A stretch of 64,000 bases of DNA from an uncultured Oscillospiraceae bacterium (GCA_900555015.1 USJL01000001.1:116894-180893); one strand, 5' to 3'. Positions 9,585 through 19,649 are shown, numbered from the stretch's first letter. The notes: generated from the letters alone by a model not told the origin. Made by a program: numbers and translations.

Positions 9585-9923
9585 ATGGAAGCAACAGCTA
9601 AAGCAACATACGTTCGTATTTCTCCACGCAAGGTTCAGATTGTTCTTGACTTAATCAGAAACCAGCCTTGTGATAAGGCAATGGCTATTCTTCAGTACAC
9701 ACCAAAAGCTGCTACAGAACCTCTTATGAAAGTTCTTAAATCAGCAATGGCTAACGCTGAAACTAACCACAATATGGACGTATCAAGATTATATGTAAGC
9801 TACTGCAACGTTACTGCAGGCCCAACTCTTAAAAGAATTCAGGCCAGAGATCATGGTAGAGCTTACAGAATTAATAAGAGAACATCACACATTACCATTA
9901 CCGTTAAGGAAATGGAAGACTAA
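9585..9923 (+). CDS. rplV: 50S ribosomal protein L22
   Basis: Binds all domains of 23S rRNA and lines the exit tunnel with a long beta hairpin, a known site of macrolide resistance changes. The 112 residues have [15 protein letters not shown] at the start and the hairpin region [15 protein letters not shown] near the C-terminus. No unusual residues noted in the hairpin. Confidence 0.97.
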   Translation: MEATAKATYVRISPRKVQIVLDLIRNQPCDKAMAILQYTPKAATEPLMKVLKSAMANAETNHNMDVSRLYVSYCNVTAGPTLKRIQARDHGRAYRINKRTSHITITVKEMED

Positions 9924-9942
9924 GCGAGGAGGAAAAAGTTAA

Positions 9943-10653
9943 ATGGGACAGAAATGTAATCCAACCGGTCTAAGAATCGGCGTTATTAAGAACTGGGACT
10001 CTCGCTGGTATGCTAAGAAGGGTGAGTTTGCAGATACTCTTGTTGAAGACTACAATCTTCGTAAGTATCTCCTTGACTCTCTTAAAAGCGCAGGTGTTCC
10101 TAAGGTTGAAATTGAAAGAGACGCAAAGCGTGTAAGAATCAACATTCACTGTGCAAAGCCGGGTATGGTTATCGGTAAGCAGGGTGCTGAAATTGAAAAG
10201 CTTAAAGCAATTTGTGCAAAGAAGCTTAATAAGGGTGTAGATGAAGTATTTATCAACATCATTGAAATCAAGCAGCCTGACCTTAACGCTACACTCGTTG
10301 CTCAAAGTATTGCAACACAGCTTGAAAAGCGTGTTTCATTCCGCCGTGCAGTTAAAATGGCTATTCGTAACACAATGAAGCTTGGCGCTCGTGGTATTAA
10401 AGTACAAGTTTCAGGTCGTATCGGCGGCGCTGAAATTGCTCGTACAGAAACTTATAAAGAGGGTACAATTCCTCTTCAAACAATTCGTGCAGATATTGAC
10501 TACGGTACAGCAGAAGCTGCTACAACTTACGGTCGTATCGGCGTAAAGACATGGATTTATCAAGGCGAAGTTCTTCGTGAGTCAAGAAATAAAGCTCCAA
10601 GAAGAAACAACAATCGTCGCAGAGATAATCGCAAGGAAGGAGGAAATCAATAA
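9943..10653 (+). CDS. rpsC: 30S ribosomal protein S3
   Basis: Part of the mRNA entry channel with helicase-related role. The 236 residues contain the N-terminal [12 protein letters not shown], a type II KH domain with [10 protein letters not shown] (about residues 79-88), and a C-terminal region ending in an Arg/Asn-rich tail ([16 protein letters not shown]). Its stop overlaps the rplP start by one base. Confidence 0.97.
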   Translation: MGQKCNPTGLRIGVIKNWDSRWYAKKGEFADTLVEDYNLRKYLLDSLKSAGVPKVEIERDAKRVRINIHCAKPGMVIGKQGAEIEKLKAICAKKLNKGVDEVFINIIEIKQPDLNATLVAQSIATQLEKRVSFRRAVKMAIRNTMKLGARGIKVQVSGRIGGAEIARTETYKEGTIPLQTIRADIDYGTAEAATTYGRIGVKTWIYQGEVLRESRNKAPRRNNNRRRDNRKEGGNQ

Positions 10654-11075
10654 TGCTCTTACCTAAGCGTGTTAAACACCGTAAGCAGCACAGAGGTCGT
10701 ATGACCGGTGAGGCTACAAGAGGAAATAAAGTAACATATGGTCAGTTTGGTCTTCAGGCTACTGAACCAGCTTGGATTACAGCAGCTCAAATTGAAGCAG
10801 CTCGTATTGCAATGACCCGTTACACAAAGCGTGGCGGTCAAGTTTGGATTAAGATTTTCCCTGACAAGCCAATTACAGCAAGACCTGCCGATACTCGTAT
10901 GGGTAAAGGTAAAGGTAATGTAGACTACTGGGTAGCAGTAGTTAAGCCGGGCAGAGTTATGTTCGAACTCGGCGGCGTAAGTGAAGAAGTTGCTCGTGAG
11001 GCTATGCGTCTTGCAGCAAACAAACTTCCTATCAAATGTAAATTCGTAGTTAAAGAAGAGGGAGGCGAGCAGTAA
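10653..11075 (+). CDS. rplP: 50S ribosomal protein L16
   Basis: Organises the A-site tRNA elbow and is needed for peptidyl transfer and subunit joining. The 140 residues start [17 protein letters not shown] and include the conserved RMGKGKG loop, with the arginine hydroxylated in some bacteria. One-base overlaps with rpsC and rpmC show tight coupling. Confidence 0.97.
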   Translation: MLLPKRVKHRKQHRGRMTGEATRGNKVTYGQFGLQATEPAWITAAQIEAARIAMTRYTKRGGQVWIKIFPDKPITARPADTRMGKGKGNVDYWVAVVKPGRVMFELGGVSEEVAREAMRLAANKLPIKCKFVVKEEGGEQ

Positions 11076-11278
11076 TGAAAGCAGCAGAAATTAAGGCTTT
11101 AAGCGCAGATCAGCGTGCAGCTAAGCTTGCAGAGCTTAAAGAAGAACTCTTTAACCTCCATTTCCAGCAGGCTATCAACCAGCTCGACAACCCAATGAGA
11201 ATCAAAGCTGTCAAGAAAGATATCGCTCGCATCAAAACTGTTGAGCGTGAAATCGAACTTGAAAGCTCAAATTCTTAA
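11075..11278 (+). CDS. rpmC: 50S ribosomal protein L29
   Basis: Small helical-hairpin protein at the tunnel exit near L23. The 67 residues include [20 protein letters not shown] and [10 protein letters not shown], both typical of the family. It starts at the rplP stop codon (TAATG). Confidence 0.95.
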   Translation: MKAAEIKALSADQRAAKLAELKEELFNLHFQQAINQLDNPMRIKAVKKDIARIKTVEREIELESSNS

Positions 11279-11296
11279 GATAGGAGGTAGTTTATT

Positions 11297-11554
11297 ATGA
11301 GCGAAAGAAACCTCAGAAAAACAAGAGTTGGTATTGTATCAAGCGATAAAATGGATAAAACAGTAGTTGTTTCTATTAAAGACAAAGTACGTCATCCGCT
11401 TTATGGCAAAATCATTAACCGTACAGTTAAGTACAAAGCACACGACGAAGAAAATACTTGCGGCGTAGGCGATAAGGTTCTTATTATGGAAACTCGTCCA
11501 ATGAGCAAGGATAAAAGATGGCGTGTTGTTGAAATTATTGAAAAGGCAAAGTAA
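11297..11554 (+). CDS. rpsQ: 30S ribosomal protein S17
   Basis: OB-fold primary 16S rRNA-binding protein. The 85 residues have [19 protein letters not shown] and the HDEEN loop followed by [18 protein letters not shown]. Preceded by AGGAGG. Last gene before the 93-base gap that corresponds to the S10/spc operon boundary of other bacteria. Confidence 0.96.
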   Translation: MSERNLRKTRVGIVSSDKMDKTVVVSIKDKVRHPLYGKIINRTVKYKAHDEENTCGVGDKVLIMETRPMSKDKRWRVVEIIEKAK

Positions 11555-11599
11555 TCATTACGATTTACTGGCTTTATAAATTAGTTTTAAAAAATAATA

Positions 11600-11629
11600 A
11601 CTGCAAGATGCAAAGTGTTATTTTGCAGT
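11600..11629 (+). repeat. Hairpin in the gap upstream of rplN
   Basis: Inverted repeat ACTGCAA / TTGCAGT with a 16-base AT-rich loop in the 93-base gap between rpsQ and rplN, ending 3 bases before the AAGGAGGA ribosome binding site of rplN. The gap is among the longest inside an otherwise tightly packed operon. It may be a processing or regulatory site; it lacks a T-run and so is not a terminator. Confidence 0.4.
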
Positions 11630-11647
11630 ACGAAGGAGGAAAATGCT

Positions 11648-12016
11648 GTGATACAACAGGAAAGTCGTCTTAAAGTTGCAGACAACACAGGTGCAAAAGA
11701 GCTTCTTTGTATTCGTGTTCTCGGCGGCTCAGGAAGAAGATATGCCAATATCGGCGACGTTATTGTTGCTTCAGTAAAGAAAGCAGCTCCAAACGGCGTT
11801 GTTAAAAAAGGCGAAGTTGTTAAAGCAGTCATCGTTCGTACAACTAAAGGTGTACGTCGTGACGACGGTCAGTACATTCGTTTTGATGAAAATGCTGCCG
11901 TAATTATCAGAGAGGATAAAACTCCTCGTGGCACCCGTATTTTTGGACCGGTAGCAAGAGAGCTTCGTGATAAAGATTATATGAAGATTCTCTCACTTGC
12001 TCCCGAAGTACTTTAA
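11648..12016 (+). CDS. rplN: 50S ribosomal protein L14 (GTG start)
   Basis: Binds 23S rRNA at the subunit interface and is the docking site of ribosome silencing factor. The GTG at 11648 is chosen because AAGGAGGA sits 8 bases before it and the product then begins with the family's [17 protein letters not shown] and has the standard 122 residues. The frame is open further upstream, but those residues match nothing in the family. Confidence 0.96.
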   Translation: MIQQESRLKVADNTGAKELLCIRVLGGSGRRYANIGDVIVASVKKAAPNGVVKKGEVVKAVIVRTTKGVRRDDGQYIRFDENAAVIIREDKTPRGTRIFGPVARELRDKDYMKILSLAPEVL

Positions 12017-12031
12017 TGGAGGTGCATGATA

Positions 12032-12334
12032 ATGAGTAAAATGTTTATTAAAACCGGCGATACCGTTATGGTACTCAGCGGTAAATCAAAGGGCGTTAAG
12101 GGTGAGGTTCTCGCTGTTAGCCCTAAAGAAGGTAAAGTTATCGTAAAGAAGGTTCAAATGGTAACAAAGCACGTTAAGCCTCGTAAAATGGGCGACCAGG
12201 GCGGACTTATTGATGTTGAATCTGCACTTTACGCTTCAAAAGTACAACTTGTTTGCCCTAAATGCGGTGAAGCTACCCGTGTAGGACACAAGGATGGAAA
12301 ACGTGTTTGCAAAAAATGCGGATATGAATTTTAA
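12032..12334 (+). CDS. rplX: 50S ribosomal protein L24 with C-terminal zinc-ribbon-like motif
   Basis: Assembly-initiator protein with an N-terminal KOW motif (TGDTVMVLSGKSKGVKGEV). The ATG at 12032 is taken because GGAGGTG lies 7 bases upstream; an in-frame ATG two codons earlier is too close to that site. The 100-residue product ends with two CxxC pairs, Cys75/Cys78 and Cys93/Cys96, a zinc-binding version seen in many Firmicutes but lost in others. Confidence 0.95.
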   Translation: MSKMFIKTGDTVMVLSGKSKGVKGEVLAVSPKEGKVIVKKVQMVTKHVKPRKMGDQGGLIDVESALYASKVQLVCPKCGEATRVGHKDGKRVCKKCGYEF

Positions 12335-12353
12335 GTAAAGGGAGGACATAACA

Positions 12354-12896
12354 ATGGCTGCAAGATTAAAAGAAGCTTATAAGAGCGAAGTTGCACCTGC
12401 ATTGATGAAGAAATTCGAATACAAATCTGTTATGCAAATCCCAAAGCTTGACAAGATTGTTCTCAATGTTGGTTGCGGTGAAGCCCGTGAAAATTCAAAG
12501 GTAGTAGATGCTATCGTTAACGACCTTGGTATTATTACAGGTCAAAAACCGGTTATCTGCCGTGCAAAGAAGTCTGTTGCTAACTTCAAACTTCGTGAAG
12601 GCATGCCAATCGGTGTTAAAGTTACTCTTCGTGGAGATAAGATGTATGAATTCCTTGACAGATTATTCAATCTTGCTCTTCCAAGAGTTCGTGACTTCAG
12701 AGGTATTAACCCAAATTCATTTGACGGTCGTGGCAACTATGCTATGGGTGTTAAAGAACAGTTAATTTTCCCTGAAATCGAATATGATAAAATCGATGCT
12801 GTTCGTGGTATGGATATTATCATGGTAACAACAGCTAATACAGATGAAGAAGCAAGAGAGCTCCTTAAATTAATGGGCGCTCCGTTTGCAGAGTAA
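12354..12896 (+). CDS. rplE: 50S ribosomal protein L5
   Basis: 5S rRNA-binding protein of the central protuberance that contacts the P-site tRNA. The 180 residues include [35 protein letters not shown] and [10 protein letters not shown], all family-typical. GGAGG site upstream. Confidence 0.97.
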   Translation: MAARLKEAYKSEVAPALMKKFEYKSVMQIPKLDKIVLNVGCGEARENSKVVDAIVNDLGIITGQKPVICRAKKSVANFKLREGMPIGVKVTLRGDKMYEFLDRLFNLALPRVRDFRGINPNSFDGRGNYAMGVKEQLIFPEIEYDKIDAVRGMDIIMVTTANTDEEARELLKLMGAPFAE

Positions 12897-12908
12897 GGAG
12901 GGAATATC

Positions 12909-13094
12909 GTGGCTAAAACATCTATGAAAGTTAAAGCAGCAAAGCCTGCTAAGTATTCAACAAGAGCTTACAACAGATGTAAGATCTGCGGTAGACCTCA
13001 TGCTTATCTTCGTAAGTATGGCGTATGCCGTATCTGCTTCAGAGAGCTCGCTCATAAGGGCGAAATCCCCGGAGTAACAAAATCTTCTTGGTAA
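12909..13094 (+). CDS. rpsN: 30S ribosomal protein S14, zinc type (GTG start)
   Basis: The 61-residue zinc form of S14 (type Z). Four ligands are visible as CKICG (Cys24, Cys27) and CRICF (Cys40, Cys43). The GTG start 12 bases after rplE has GGAGGG just before it. The zinc-free long form that some Firmicutes carry as a backup is not in this window. Confidence 0.96.
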   Translation: MAKTSMKVKAAKPAKYSTRAYNRCKICGRPHAYLRKYGVCRICFRELAHKGEIPGVTKSSW

Positions 13095-13131
13095 GAACTG
13101 AGATTGCTAAATATATAAGGAGGAAATATCA

Positions 13132-13530
13132 ATGCATATTACAGACCCAATCGCTGATATGCTTACAAGAATTCGTAACGCTAATTCAGCAAAGCACGAT
13201 ACAGTAGATATTCCTGCGTCAAACATGAAGAAGGCAATAGCTCAGATTCTTGTTGATGAAGGATATCTTAAAGGATATAAAGTAATTGATGACGGAAAAC
13301 AAGGCGTAATCCGTGCTACTCTCAAATACGGTGAGGGTAAAACACAGGTTATCACAGGTCTTCGCAGAGTTTCAAAACCGGGCCTTCGTATTTATTCAAA
13401 TGTTGAAGAAATGCCAAAGGTTATGAAAGGCCTCGGCGTTGCTATTGTTTCTACATCAAAAGGCGTAATGACAGACAGAGAAGCTCGCAAACAAAATGTT
13501 GGCGGCGAAGTATTAGCATTCATTTGGTAA
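13132..13530 (+). CDS. rpsH: 30S ribosomal protein S8
   Basis: 16S rRNA-binding protein of the 30S platform; in E. coli the repressor of the spc operon. The 132 residues begin [15 protein letters not shown] and end with GGEVLAFIW, with the [13 protein letters not shown] rRNA-binding motif near the C-terminus. AGGAGG upstream. Confidence 0.97.
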   Translation: MHITDPIADMLTRIRNANSAKHDTVDIPASNMKKAIAQILVDEGYLKGYKVIDDGKQGVIRATLKYGEGKTQVITGLRRVSKPGLRIYSNVEEMPKVMKGLGVAIVSTSKGVMTDREARKQNVGGEVLAFIW

Positions 13531-13545
13531 GGAGGTGCAGTTAGG

Positions 13546-14085
13546 ATGTCTCGTATAGGCTTAAAGCCAATCGCAATTCCTGCCGGTGTTGATTTTTCAA
13601 TCAACGGTAACACTGTAACCGTAAAAGGACCAAATGGTACTCTTACTATGGATAAACATCCAAACATCAGCGTTAGCGTTGACGGCAGCGAGGTAAATGT
13701 TTCAAGACCAAACGACGATAAAGAAAACAGAGCTCTTCACGGACTTACTCGTTCTCTTATCGCAAATATGGTTGAAGGCGTAACAAACGGCTTCAAGAAA
13801 GTTCTTGAAGTAAACGGTGTAGGTTACAGAGTTCAACTTCAAGGCAACAGCCTTGTAATGAACCTTGGTTTCTCACATCAGGTTATTATGAATGCACCGG
13901 AAGGTGTTAAGATAGAATGCCCATCTGCAACTCAAATCATTATTTCAGGTGCAGATAAACAGGCAGTTGGTCAGTTCGCAGCACAGGTTCGTGAAAAGAG
14001 ACCACCTGAACCTTATAAGGGCAAAGGCATTAAATATGCAGAAGAGCATATTCGCCGCAAAGAAGGAAAAGCAGGTAAGAAATAA
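13546..14085 (+). CDS. rplF: 50S ribosomal protein L6
   Basis: Protein near the GTPase-associated centre with a duplicated fold. The 179 residues include MSRIGLKPIAIPAGV and, in the second repeat, RPPEPYKGKGIKYAEE, which is diagnostic. Begins 15 bases after rpsH with AAGGAGGTG. Confidence 0.97.
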   Translation: MSRIGLKPIAIPAGVDFSINGNTVTVKGPNGTLTMDKHPNISVSVDGSEVNVSRPNDDKENRALHGLTRSLIANMVEGVTNGFKKVLEVNGVGYRVQLQGNSLVMNLGFSHQVIMNAPEGVKIECPSATQIIISGADKQAVGQFAAQVREKRPPEPYKGKGIKYAEEHIRRKEGKAGKK

Positions 14086-14103
14086 AGGAAGGAGTGAATT
14101 ACA

Positions 14104-14463
14104 ATGGTTTCAAGACAAGATGCTAACAAAGCAAGACAAAAGCGTCATAAGAGAGTGCGTGGTAAGATTTCCGGTACTGCTGAATGTCCAAGACTTAACG
14201 TATATCGCTCCCTCAGCAATATTTACGTTCAGCTTATCGACGATGTTGCAGGTGTAACTCTTGCACAGGCTTCAACAGTTGAAAAAGACTTCGCACAGTA
14301 CGGCGGAAATGTAGAAGCAGCTAAGGCTGTAGGAAAAACAATCGCAGACAGAGCCAAGGCAAAGGGCATTGAAAAATGCGTATTTGACCGCGGCGGTTAC
14401 GTATATCACGGTCGTGTAGCTGCTGTTGCAGACGGCGCTCGTGAAGGCGGACTTGAGTTCTAA
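14104..14463 (+). CDS. rplR: 50S ribosomal protein L18
   Basis: 5S rRNA-binding protein. The 119 residues show [27 protein letters not shown] N-terminal homology (residues about 14-36) and the C-terminal [25 protein letters not shown] signature. AAGGAGTG site upstream. Confidence 0.96.
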   Translation: MVSRQDANKARQKRHKRVRGKISGTAECPRLNVYRSLSNIYVQLIDDVAGVTLAQASTVEKDFAQYGGNVEAAKAVGKTIADRAKAKGIEKCVFDRGGYVYHGRVAAVADGAREGGLEF

Positions 14464-14482
14464 CGAAGGAGGGAAATACTTT

Positions 14483-14983
14483 ATGGCAAAGATTGACGTA
14501 TCTTCAATGGAACTTGAAGAAAGAGTTGTAACTATTAACCGTGTTTCCAAAACAGTTAAGGGTGGTAGAATTTATAAGTTCTCAGCGCTCGTTGTTGTTG
14601 GTGACAAAAACGGCCTTGTAGGTTTCGGTGTCGGCAAGTCAGGCGAAGTTCCTGATGCAATTCGTAAGGGCATTGAAGACGCAAGAAAAAATGTAATTAA
14701 AGTTGCTTTAAGAGGAACAACAATTCCTCACGAAGTTAAAGGTAAGTTCGGTGCAGGTGAGGTTCTTCTTATGCCGGCTCCGAAAGGTACCGGTGTTATC
14801 GCCGGCGGCCCGGTTCGTGCCGTTATCGAAACAGTTGGTATTGCCGATATTCGTAGTAAGGCTATTCGTTCAAATAACCCTTACAATGTAGTAAGAGCAA
14901 CTATGAACGGACTTGCACAGCTCCGCACAGCTGATGAAGTTGCTGCTGTTCGTGGCAAGTCAACAAAAGAAATTTTAGGTTAA
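14483..14983 (+). CDS. rpsE: 30S ribosomal protein S5
   Basis: Protein at the mRNA entry site that affects decoding fidelity. The ATG at 14483 follows AAGGAGGG and gives 166 residues; the frame extends upstream into rplR but without homology. The double-stranded RNA-binding domain ([19 protein letters not shown]) and the second domain with [11 protein letters not shown] are present. Confidence 0.97.
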   Translation: MAKIDVSSMELEERVVTINRVSKTVKGGRIYKFSALVVVGDKNGLVGFGVGKSGEVPDAIRKGIEDARKNVIKVALRGTTIPHEVKGKFGAGEVLLMPAPKGTGVIAGGPVRAVIETVGIADIRSKAIRSNNPYNVVRATMNGLAQLRTADEVAAVRGKSTKEILG

Positions 14984-14996
14984 GGAGGGTGGAATT

Positions 14997-15176
14997 ATGG
15001 CAGATATTAAAATCAAACTCACAAAGAGTTTAATTGGCAGAAAACAAGACCAAATTGCCACCGCCCACTCACTTGGACTTCGCAAAATCGGCAACGTAAC
15101 AGTTCAGCCGGATAACGATCAAACAAAGGGTAAAATCACAAAGATTTCTCACCTTGTTGAAATCGTAAAGGATTAA
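14997..15176 (+). CDS. rpmD: 50S ribosomal protein L30
   Basis: A 59-residue protein with the L30 ferredoxin-like fold: begins [16 protein letters not shown], then [19 protein letters not shown] site lies 6 bases upstream, overlapping the rpsE stop. Gene order (rpsE-rpmD-rplO) is the standard one. Confidence 0.95.
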   Translation: MADIKIKLTKSLIGRKQDQIATAHSLGLRKIGNVTVQPDNDQTKGKITKISHLVEIVKD

Positions 15177-15192
15177 GGGGGAGGTGCAGACT

Positions 15193-15636
15193 ATGAAATT
15201 ACATGAACTTTCTCCTGCTGAAGGATCTAAGAAGGCAGTTAAAAGAATCGGTCGTGGTGCCGGTTCAGGTCAAGGTAAAACAGCCGGTAAAGGACACAAA
15301 GGTGCTAAAGCCCGTTCAGGCTACAGCCGTCGTCCCGGTTTTGAAGGCGGTCAAATGCCTCTTCAAAGAAGATTACCAAAAAGAGGCTTCAACAACATTT
15401 TCAGAACAGAGTATGCAGTTGTAAACGTTGCAGCTCTTGAAGAAAGATTTGAAGCAAACGCTACAGTTGATGCTGAAAGCCTTAAGGCTTGCGGCCTCAT
15501 CAAAAAAGAACTTGACGGTATCAAAGTTCTTGGTAAGGGCGAACTCACAAAGGCATTAACAGTTAAAGTTAACGCAATCAGCGAAAGCGCAAAAGCAAAA
15601 ATTGAGGCTGCAGGTGGCAAGGTGGAGGTGCTTTAA
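15193..15636 (+). CDS. rplO: 50S ribosomal protein L15
   Basis: Late-assembly 50S protein. The ATG at 15193 follows GGGGGAGGTG at a normal distance and gives 147 residues starting [14 protein letters not shown]; an upstream in-frame GTG lies inside that ribosome binding site and is rejected. The glycine-rich [18 protein letters not shown] segment is diagnostic. Its stop codon touches the secY start. Confidence 0.96.
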   Translation: MKLHELSPAEGSKKAVKRIGRGAGSGQGKTAGKGHKGAKARSGYSRRPGFEGGQMPLQRRLPKRGFNNIFRTEYAVVNVAALEERFEANATVDAESLKACGLIKKELDGIKVLGKGELTKALTVKVNAISESAKAKIEAAGGKVEVL

Positions 15637-16986
15637 ATGATAAAGACCCTTGCAAATGCTTGGAAAGTACCTGATATCAGAAAAAAGATGCTTTTCACTG
15701 CATTTATCGTTCTTGTCTTCCGTATAGGTTCAATGATTCCTGTTCCGTTTCTTAACATTGTTGATGAAATCAATGTTGGTAAGGGCAACACAATCTTAAC
15801 CTATTTAAGCCTTATGACCGGTAGTGCATTCACATACGGAACTATTTTCGCTATGTCAATCACTCCATATATCAACGCATCAATCATCATGCAGCTTCTT
15901 GCAGTTGCAATCCCTCCTCTTGAAAGACTTCAAAAGGAAGGCGAAGAAGGCAGAAAGAAAATTGCTTCAATTACTCGTTTTGTAACAGTAGGCTTGGCAA
16001 TTCTTCAATCACTTGCTTATTTCTTCTATCTTCGTGCAAACGATTATTTGCTTAAAGATGCAAGCGGCAACGCATTCACAGGTTTTGCTGCAGTGTTCCA
16101 GGCTATTGTTATTATTTGTGTATTAACAGCCGGTACAGCAGTAATTATGTGGCTTGGTGAACAGATTACTATCGACGGTATCGGAAACGGTATTTCAATT
16201 ATTCTTTTTGCTGGTATCGTTTCTCGTTTCCCAACTCTTATTAAACAATACATCCAGTATCTTGATACAGGACGTACAGTTTATAAATTCCTTGTTCCTG
16301 CCGTATTCATTTTGTTCATCCTTATGGTATGTTACATTGTGTTTATGGATAACGCAGAAAGAAGACTTCCTATTCAATACGCAAAGCGTGTTGTAGGCAG
16401 AAAAATGTATGGCGGTCAGTCAACACATATGCCTATTAAGGTTAATATGAGCGGCGTACTTCCAATCATTTTCGCTTCATCTATTCTTTCTCTTCCGGGA
16501 ACAATTCAAATGTTTATTTCATCAGATAAGTACAAAGGAACCGGCTGGGAGAAGTTCTTTAATGCTTTCCAAAGCGATTCTTGGTGGTACGCAATAATGT
16601 ATTTTGTACTTATCATATTCTTTGCTTATTTCTACAGCACAATTCAGTACAATCCTATTGAAATGGCAAATAATCTTCGTAAGAATAACGGTGCAATTCC
16701 GGGTATACGTCCGGGTAAACCAACATCTAATTACATCTTTAGAGTTCTTTCAAGATTAACACTCATCGGTGTTCTTATGCTTTCTGTAGTGGCATTGCTT
16801 CCAATCATCATTTCTCTTATCTGTGATTCAGCAATTCCTCCTATGACGGAAGGCGGCAACGACGGCGGCTTCTCTGTAAGCCTTGGCGGTACATCAATCA
16901 TCATCATGTGCGGTGTAGCTCTTGAAACAGTTCGTCAGCTTGAATCACAAATGATGATGCGTCATTATAAAGGATTCCTTGATTAA
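15637..16986 (+). CDS. secY: Preprotein translocase channel subunit SecY
   Basis: Forms the protein-conducting channel of the SecYEG translocon in the cytoplasmic membrane. The 449-residue protein shows ten hydrophobic segments, the plug region following PVPF, the cytoplasmic loop with RRLPIQYAKR-type residues that contacts ribosome and SecA, and the family signature GIRPGKPT. It starts directly at the rplO stop, its ribosome binding site lying inside rplO. Length is slightly above the usual ~435 because of longer external loops. Confidence 0.97.
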   Translation: MIKTLANAWKVPDIRKKMLFTAFIVLVFRIGSMIPVPFLNIVDEINVGKGNTILTYLSLMTGSAFTYGTIFAMSITPYINASIIMQLLAVAIPPLERLQKEGEEGRKKIASITRFVTVGLAILQSLAYFFYLRANDYLLKDASGNAFTGFAAVFQAIVIICVLTAGTAVIMWLGEQITIDGIGNGISIILFAGIVSRFPTLIKQYIQYLDTGRTVYKFLVPAVFILFILMVCYIVFMDNAERRLPIQYAKRVVGRKMYGGQSTHMPIKVNMSGVLPIIFASSILSLPGTIQMFISSDKYKGTGWEKFFNAFQSDSWWYAIMYFVLIIFFAYFYSTIQYNPIEMANNLRKNNGAIPGIRPGKPTSNYIFRVLSRLTLIGVLMLSVVALLPIIISLICDSAIPPMTEGGNDGGFSVSLGGTSIIIMCGVALETVRQLESQMMMRHYKGFLD

Positions 16987-17006
16987 TAATAAGAAAGGGT
17001 TAAGCT

Positions 17007-17639
17007 ATGAATTTAATTCTTCTCGGTGCTCCCGGTGCCGGCAAAGGCACTCAGGCAGAAAAAATTGTTGAAAAATACGGAATCCCCGCTATTTCAACCG
17101 GAAACATTATTCGTGCCGCTATTAAAGACGGCACGGAGATGGGACTTAAGGCTAAATCTTTTACAGAATCAGGTCAGCTTGTTCCGGATGAAATTGTTAT
17201 CGGAATAATCAAAGAAAGATTACAAGAAAAAGATTGCGAAAACGGATTTATTCTTGACGGTTTTCCAAGAACAATCCCACAGGCTCAAGCTCTTGAGGAT
17301 ATGGGTGTCGTTATTGACAAGGTTCTTGATATTGAAGTTCCTGATGAAAAAATTACTGCAAGAATGTCCGGTCGCCGTGTATGTTCAAAGTGTGCAAATT
17401 CCTATCACATGCTTTATAAAAAGCCAAAAGTTGAAGGCGTTTGTGATGCTTGCGGCGGCGAACTCGTACAGCGCAAAGACGATGCTCCCGAAACAGTACA
17501 GGCAAGGCTTAAGGAATATCATGAAATGACTGAGCCTCTTAAAGATTTCTATTCAAATCTTAACAAGCTTGTTGTTGTTGAAGGACAGGAAGAAGTAGCT
17601 GATACAACTGCTCTCGTTTTTGCAGCATTGGAGGATTAA
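17007..17639 (+). CDS. adk: Adenylate kinase, zinc-containing long form
   Basis: Catalyses ATP + AMP to 2 ADP. The 210 residues contain the P-loop GAPGAGKGT at residues 7-15, the AMP-site STGN near 30, DGFPRT at 84-89, and a long LID domain with four cysteines (Cys126, Cys129, Cys146, Cys149) that bind structural zinc, typical of Gram-positives. Located between secY and map as in most Firmicutes. Confidence 0.97.
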   Translation: MNLILLGAPGAGKGTQAEKIVEKYGIPAISTGNIIRAAIKDGTEMGLKAKSFTESGQLVPDEIVIGIIKERLQEKDCENGFILDGFPRTIPQAQALEDMGVVIDKVLDIEVPDEKITARMSGRRVCSKCANSYHMLYKKPKVEGVCDACGGELVQRKDDAPETVQARLKEYHEMTEPLKDFYSNLNKLVVVEGQEEVADTTALVFAALED

Positions 17640-17640
17640 C

Positions 17641-18390
17641 ATGGTAGTGCTTAAAAGTAGCAGAGAATTAGAGCTTATGAAAGAAGCTTGCCAAATTTCT
17701 GCCGAAGCATTAATGGTGGCAGGTCAGGCTGTTAAGCCGGGCGTTTCTACAAAAGAAATAGATAAAATTGCTTATGATTTAATCAAAAAGCGCGGTGCAA
17801 CTCCTAACTTTTTGGGATTGTACGATTTTCCTGCCACTGCATGTATATCTATAAATAATGAAGTTATTCACGGCATTCCTAAATCTAACAGAATCATCCA
17901 AGAGGGTGATATTGTAAGCATAGATTTAGGAGCTGCCAAGAATGGTTATAACGGCGATAATGCTGCAACATTTGTGGCAGGGACTTGCTCTCCCGAAGCA
18001 CAGCGGCTGATAGACACAACCCGTGAAAGCCTTTATAAAGGAATTGAACAGGCTGTGCCCGGCAACAGAATCGGCGATATTGGCCATGCGGTTCAAACAT
18101 ATTGTGAAGAAAGAGGTTACGGCGTTGTTCGTGATTTCGTCGGACACGGTGTGGGAACCAAACTTCATGAAGATCCAAGTGTACCTAACTTCGGGCACGA
18201 AGGTCGTGGTATCAGACTGTTACCCGGAATGACATTGGCAATTGAACCGATGATCAATCAGGGAACCTATAAGGTAAAACAACTTGCAGACGGCTGGACG
18301 GTTGTTACGGCAGACGGAAAGCTTGCTGCTCACTTTGAGCACACTATTGCAATAACGTCTAACGGACCGGTTATAATGACAGTCGTTTAG
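17641..18390 (+). CDS. map: Methionine aminopeptidase, type I
   Basis: Removes the initiator methionine from new proteins. The ATG at 17641 directly follows the adk stop, giving 249 residues. The five metal ligands are identifiable: Asp95 (SIDLG), Asp106 (NGDNA), His169 (VGHGVG), Glu202 (IEPM) and Glu233 (FEHT), plus His78 in VIHGIP. There is no N-terminal zinc-finger extension. The KOW-domain gene that often lies between map and infA in Clostridia is missing here. Confidence 0.97.
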   Translation: MVVLKSSRELELMKEACQISAEALMVAGQAVKPGVSTKEIDKIAYDLIKKRGATPNFLGLYDFPATACISINNEVIHGIPKSNRIIQEGDIVSIDLGAAKNGYNGDNAATFVAGTCSPEAQRLIDTTRESLYKGIEQAVPGNRIGDIGHAVQTYCEERGYGVVRDFVGHGVGTKLHEDPSVPNFGHEGRGIRLLPGMTLAIEPMINQGTYKVKQLADGWTVVTADGKLAAHFEHTIAITSNGPVIMTVV

Positions 18391-18480
18391 GTTAAATCAA
18401 TTGTAGGCGATTACGTCGCAATGTGATTCCAGTTAAATATTAAACATCTTAAATCGTATTAAATACAGCGAGGTAAATTG

Positions 18481-18699
18481 ATGTCTAAGTCAGATATGAT
18501 TGAAGTTGAAGGTACTGTTGTTGAAGTTTTGCCTAACACAACTTTTAAGGTATCACTTCAAAACGATCACATTATTTTAGCCCATATCAGCGGAAAGCTC
18601 AGAATGAATAACATTCGTATTCTTCCCGGTGATAAGGTAACAATTGAGATGTCTCCTTACGATCTCACAAAAGGTCGTATAATTTGGCGCTCAAAGTAA
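18481..18699 (+). CDS. infA: Translation initiation factor IF-1
   Basis: OB-fold factor that occupies the 30S A site during initiation. The 72 residues include [13 protein letters not shown] and [19 protein letters not shown], with LTKGRIIWR at the end. The ATG at 18481 (preceded by GCGAGGT) gives the canonical length. A 90-base gap after map holds only a small GCGA/TCGC hairpin. Confidence 0.95.
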   Translation: MSKSDMIEVEGTVVEVLPNTTFKVSLQNDHIILAHISGKLRMNNIRILPGDKVTIEMSPYDLTKGRIIWRSK

Positions 18700-18720
18700 A
18701 TTAAAGGAGGATATTCAAAA

Positions 18721-18834
18721 ATGAAAGTTAGACCTTCTGTAAAGAAAATTTGCGATAAATGCAAAGTAATTAAACGCAATGGAAAAGTAATGGTTATCTG
18801 TGAAAATCCAAAGCATAAACAGCGTCAGGGCTAA
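18721..18834 (+). CDS. rpmJ: 50S ribosomal protein L36, zinc type
   Basis: A 37-residue protein, the smallest ribosomal protein. It begins [15 protein letters not shown] and carries the zinc site Cys11, Cys14, Cys27 and His32. AAAGGAGG lies upstream, and infA-rpmJ-rpsM is the standard order. Confidence 0.96.
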   Translation: MKVRPSVKKICDKCKVIKRNGKVMVICENPKHKQRQG

Positions 18835-18866
18835 TCCTGAACTAATAATCGGAGGTAAACTGTAAA

Positions 18867-19235
18867 ATGGCACGTATTTCAGGTGTTGACTTACCTAATG
18901 ATAAAAGAGTAGAAATCGGCCTCACCTATATCTACGGTATCGGCAGAACAACAGCTACTCAAATTATCAACGCAACAGGAATTAATCCGGACACTCGTTG
19001 CAGAGATTTGTCAGAGGATGAAGTTTCTAAAATTCGTGATTATATTGAAAAAAATGTAACAGTTGAAGGTGATCTTCGCAGAGATGTTGCATTTGATATC
19101 AAAAGACTTATAGAAATCGGTTGCTATCGTGGCATTCGTCATAGAAAAGGTCTCCCTGTAAGAGGTCAAACTTCTAAGAACAATGCTCGTACTCGTAAGG
19201 GTCCGAAGAAAACAATAGCTAACAAGAAGAAATAA
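18867..19235 (+). CDS. rpsM: 30S ribosomal protein S13
   Basis: 30S head protein that contacts tRNAs and bridges to the 50S. The 122 residues begin [25 protein letters not shown] sequence with the helix-hairpin IYGIGRTTA, and end with [17 protein letters not shown], the tail that reaches the P site. GGAGG upstream. Confidence 0.97.
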   Translation: MARISGVDLPNDKRVEIGLTYIYGIGRTTATQIINATGINPDTRCRDLSEDEVSKIRDYIEKNVTVEGDLRRDVAFDIKRLIEIGCYRGIRHRKGLPVRGQTSKNNARTRKGPKKTIANKKK

Positions 19236-19253
19236 TTGTAGGAGGAAACAAAT

Positions 19254-19649
19254 ATGGCTACAAAGAAAACCACAACTTCTCGCAAACGCCGTGAGAAGAA
19301 GAATATTGAGCGTGGTACAGTTCATATCCAGTCAACCTTCAACAACACTATCGTAACTATTGCTGATATGCAAGGAAACGCTGTTTCTTGGGCATCAGCA
19401 GGTGAAATGGGCTTCAGAGGCTCAAGAAAATCAACTCCGTTCGCTGCTCAAACAGCTGCTGAAACAGCTGCAAAAGCTGCAATGGAACACGGTATGAAAA
19501 CTGTTGAAGTTTATGTTAAAGGACCGGGAGCCGGCCGTGAATCCGCAATAAGAGCACTTGAAACAGTAGGTCTCAGCGTTACTCTTATTAAAGATGTTAC
19601 TCCTATCCCGCATAATGGCTGCCGTCCGCCAAAGAGACGTCGCGTATAG
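19254..19649 (+). CDS. rpsK: 30S ribosomal protein S11
   Basis: Platform protein near the Shine-Dalgarno helix and E site. The 131 residues have a basic N-terminus ([14 protein letters not shown]), [13 protein letters not shown], and the C-terminal [13 protein letters not shown] characteristic of the family. Confidence 0.97.
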   Translation: MATKKTTTSRKRREKKNIERGTVHIQSTFNNTIVTIADMQGNAVSWASAGEMGFRGSRKSTPFAAQTAAETAAKAAMEHGMKTVEVYVKGPGAGRESAIRALETVGLSVTLIKDVTPIPHNGCRPPKRRRV

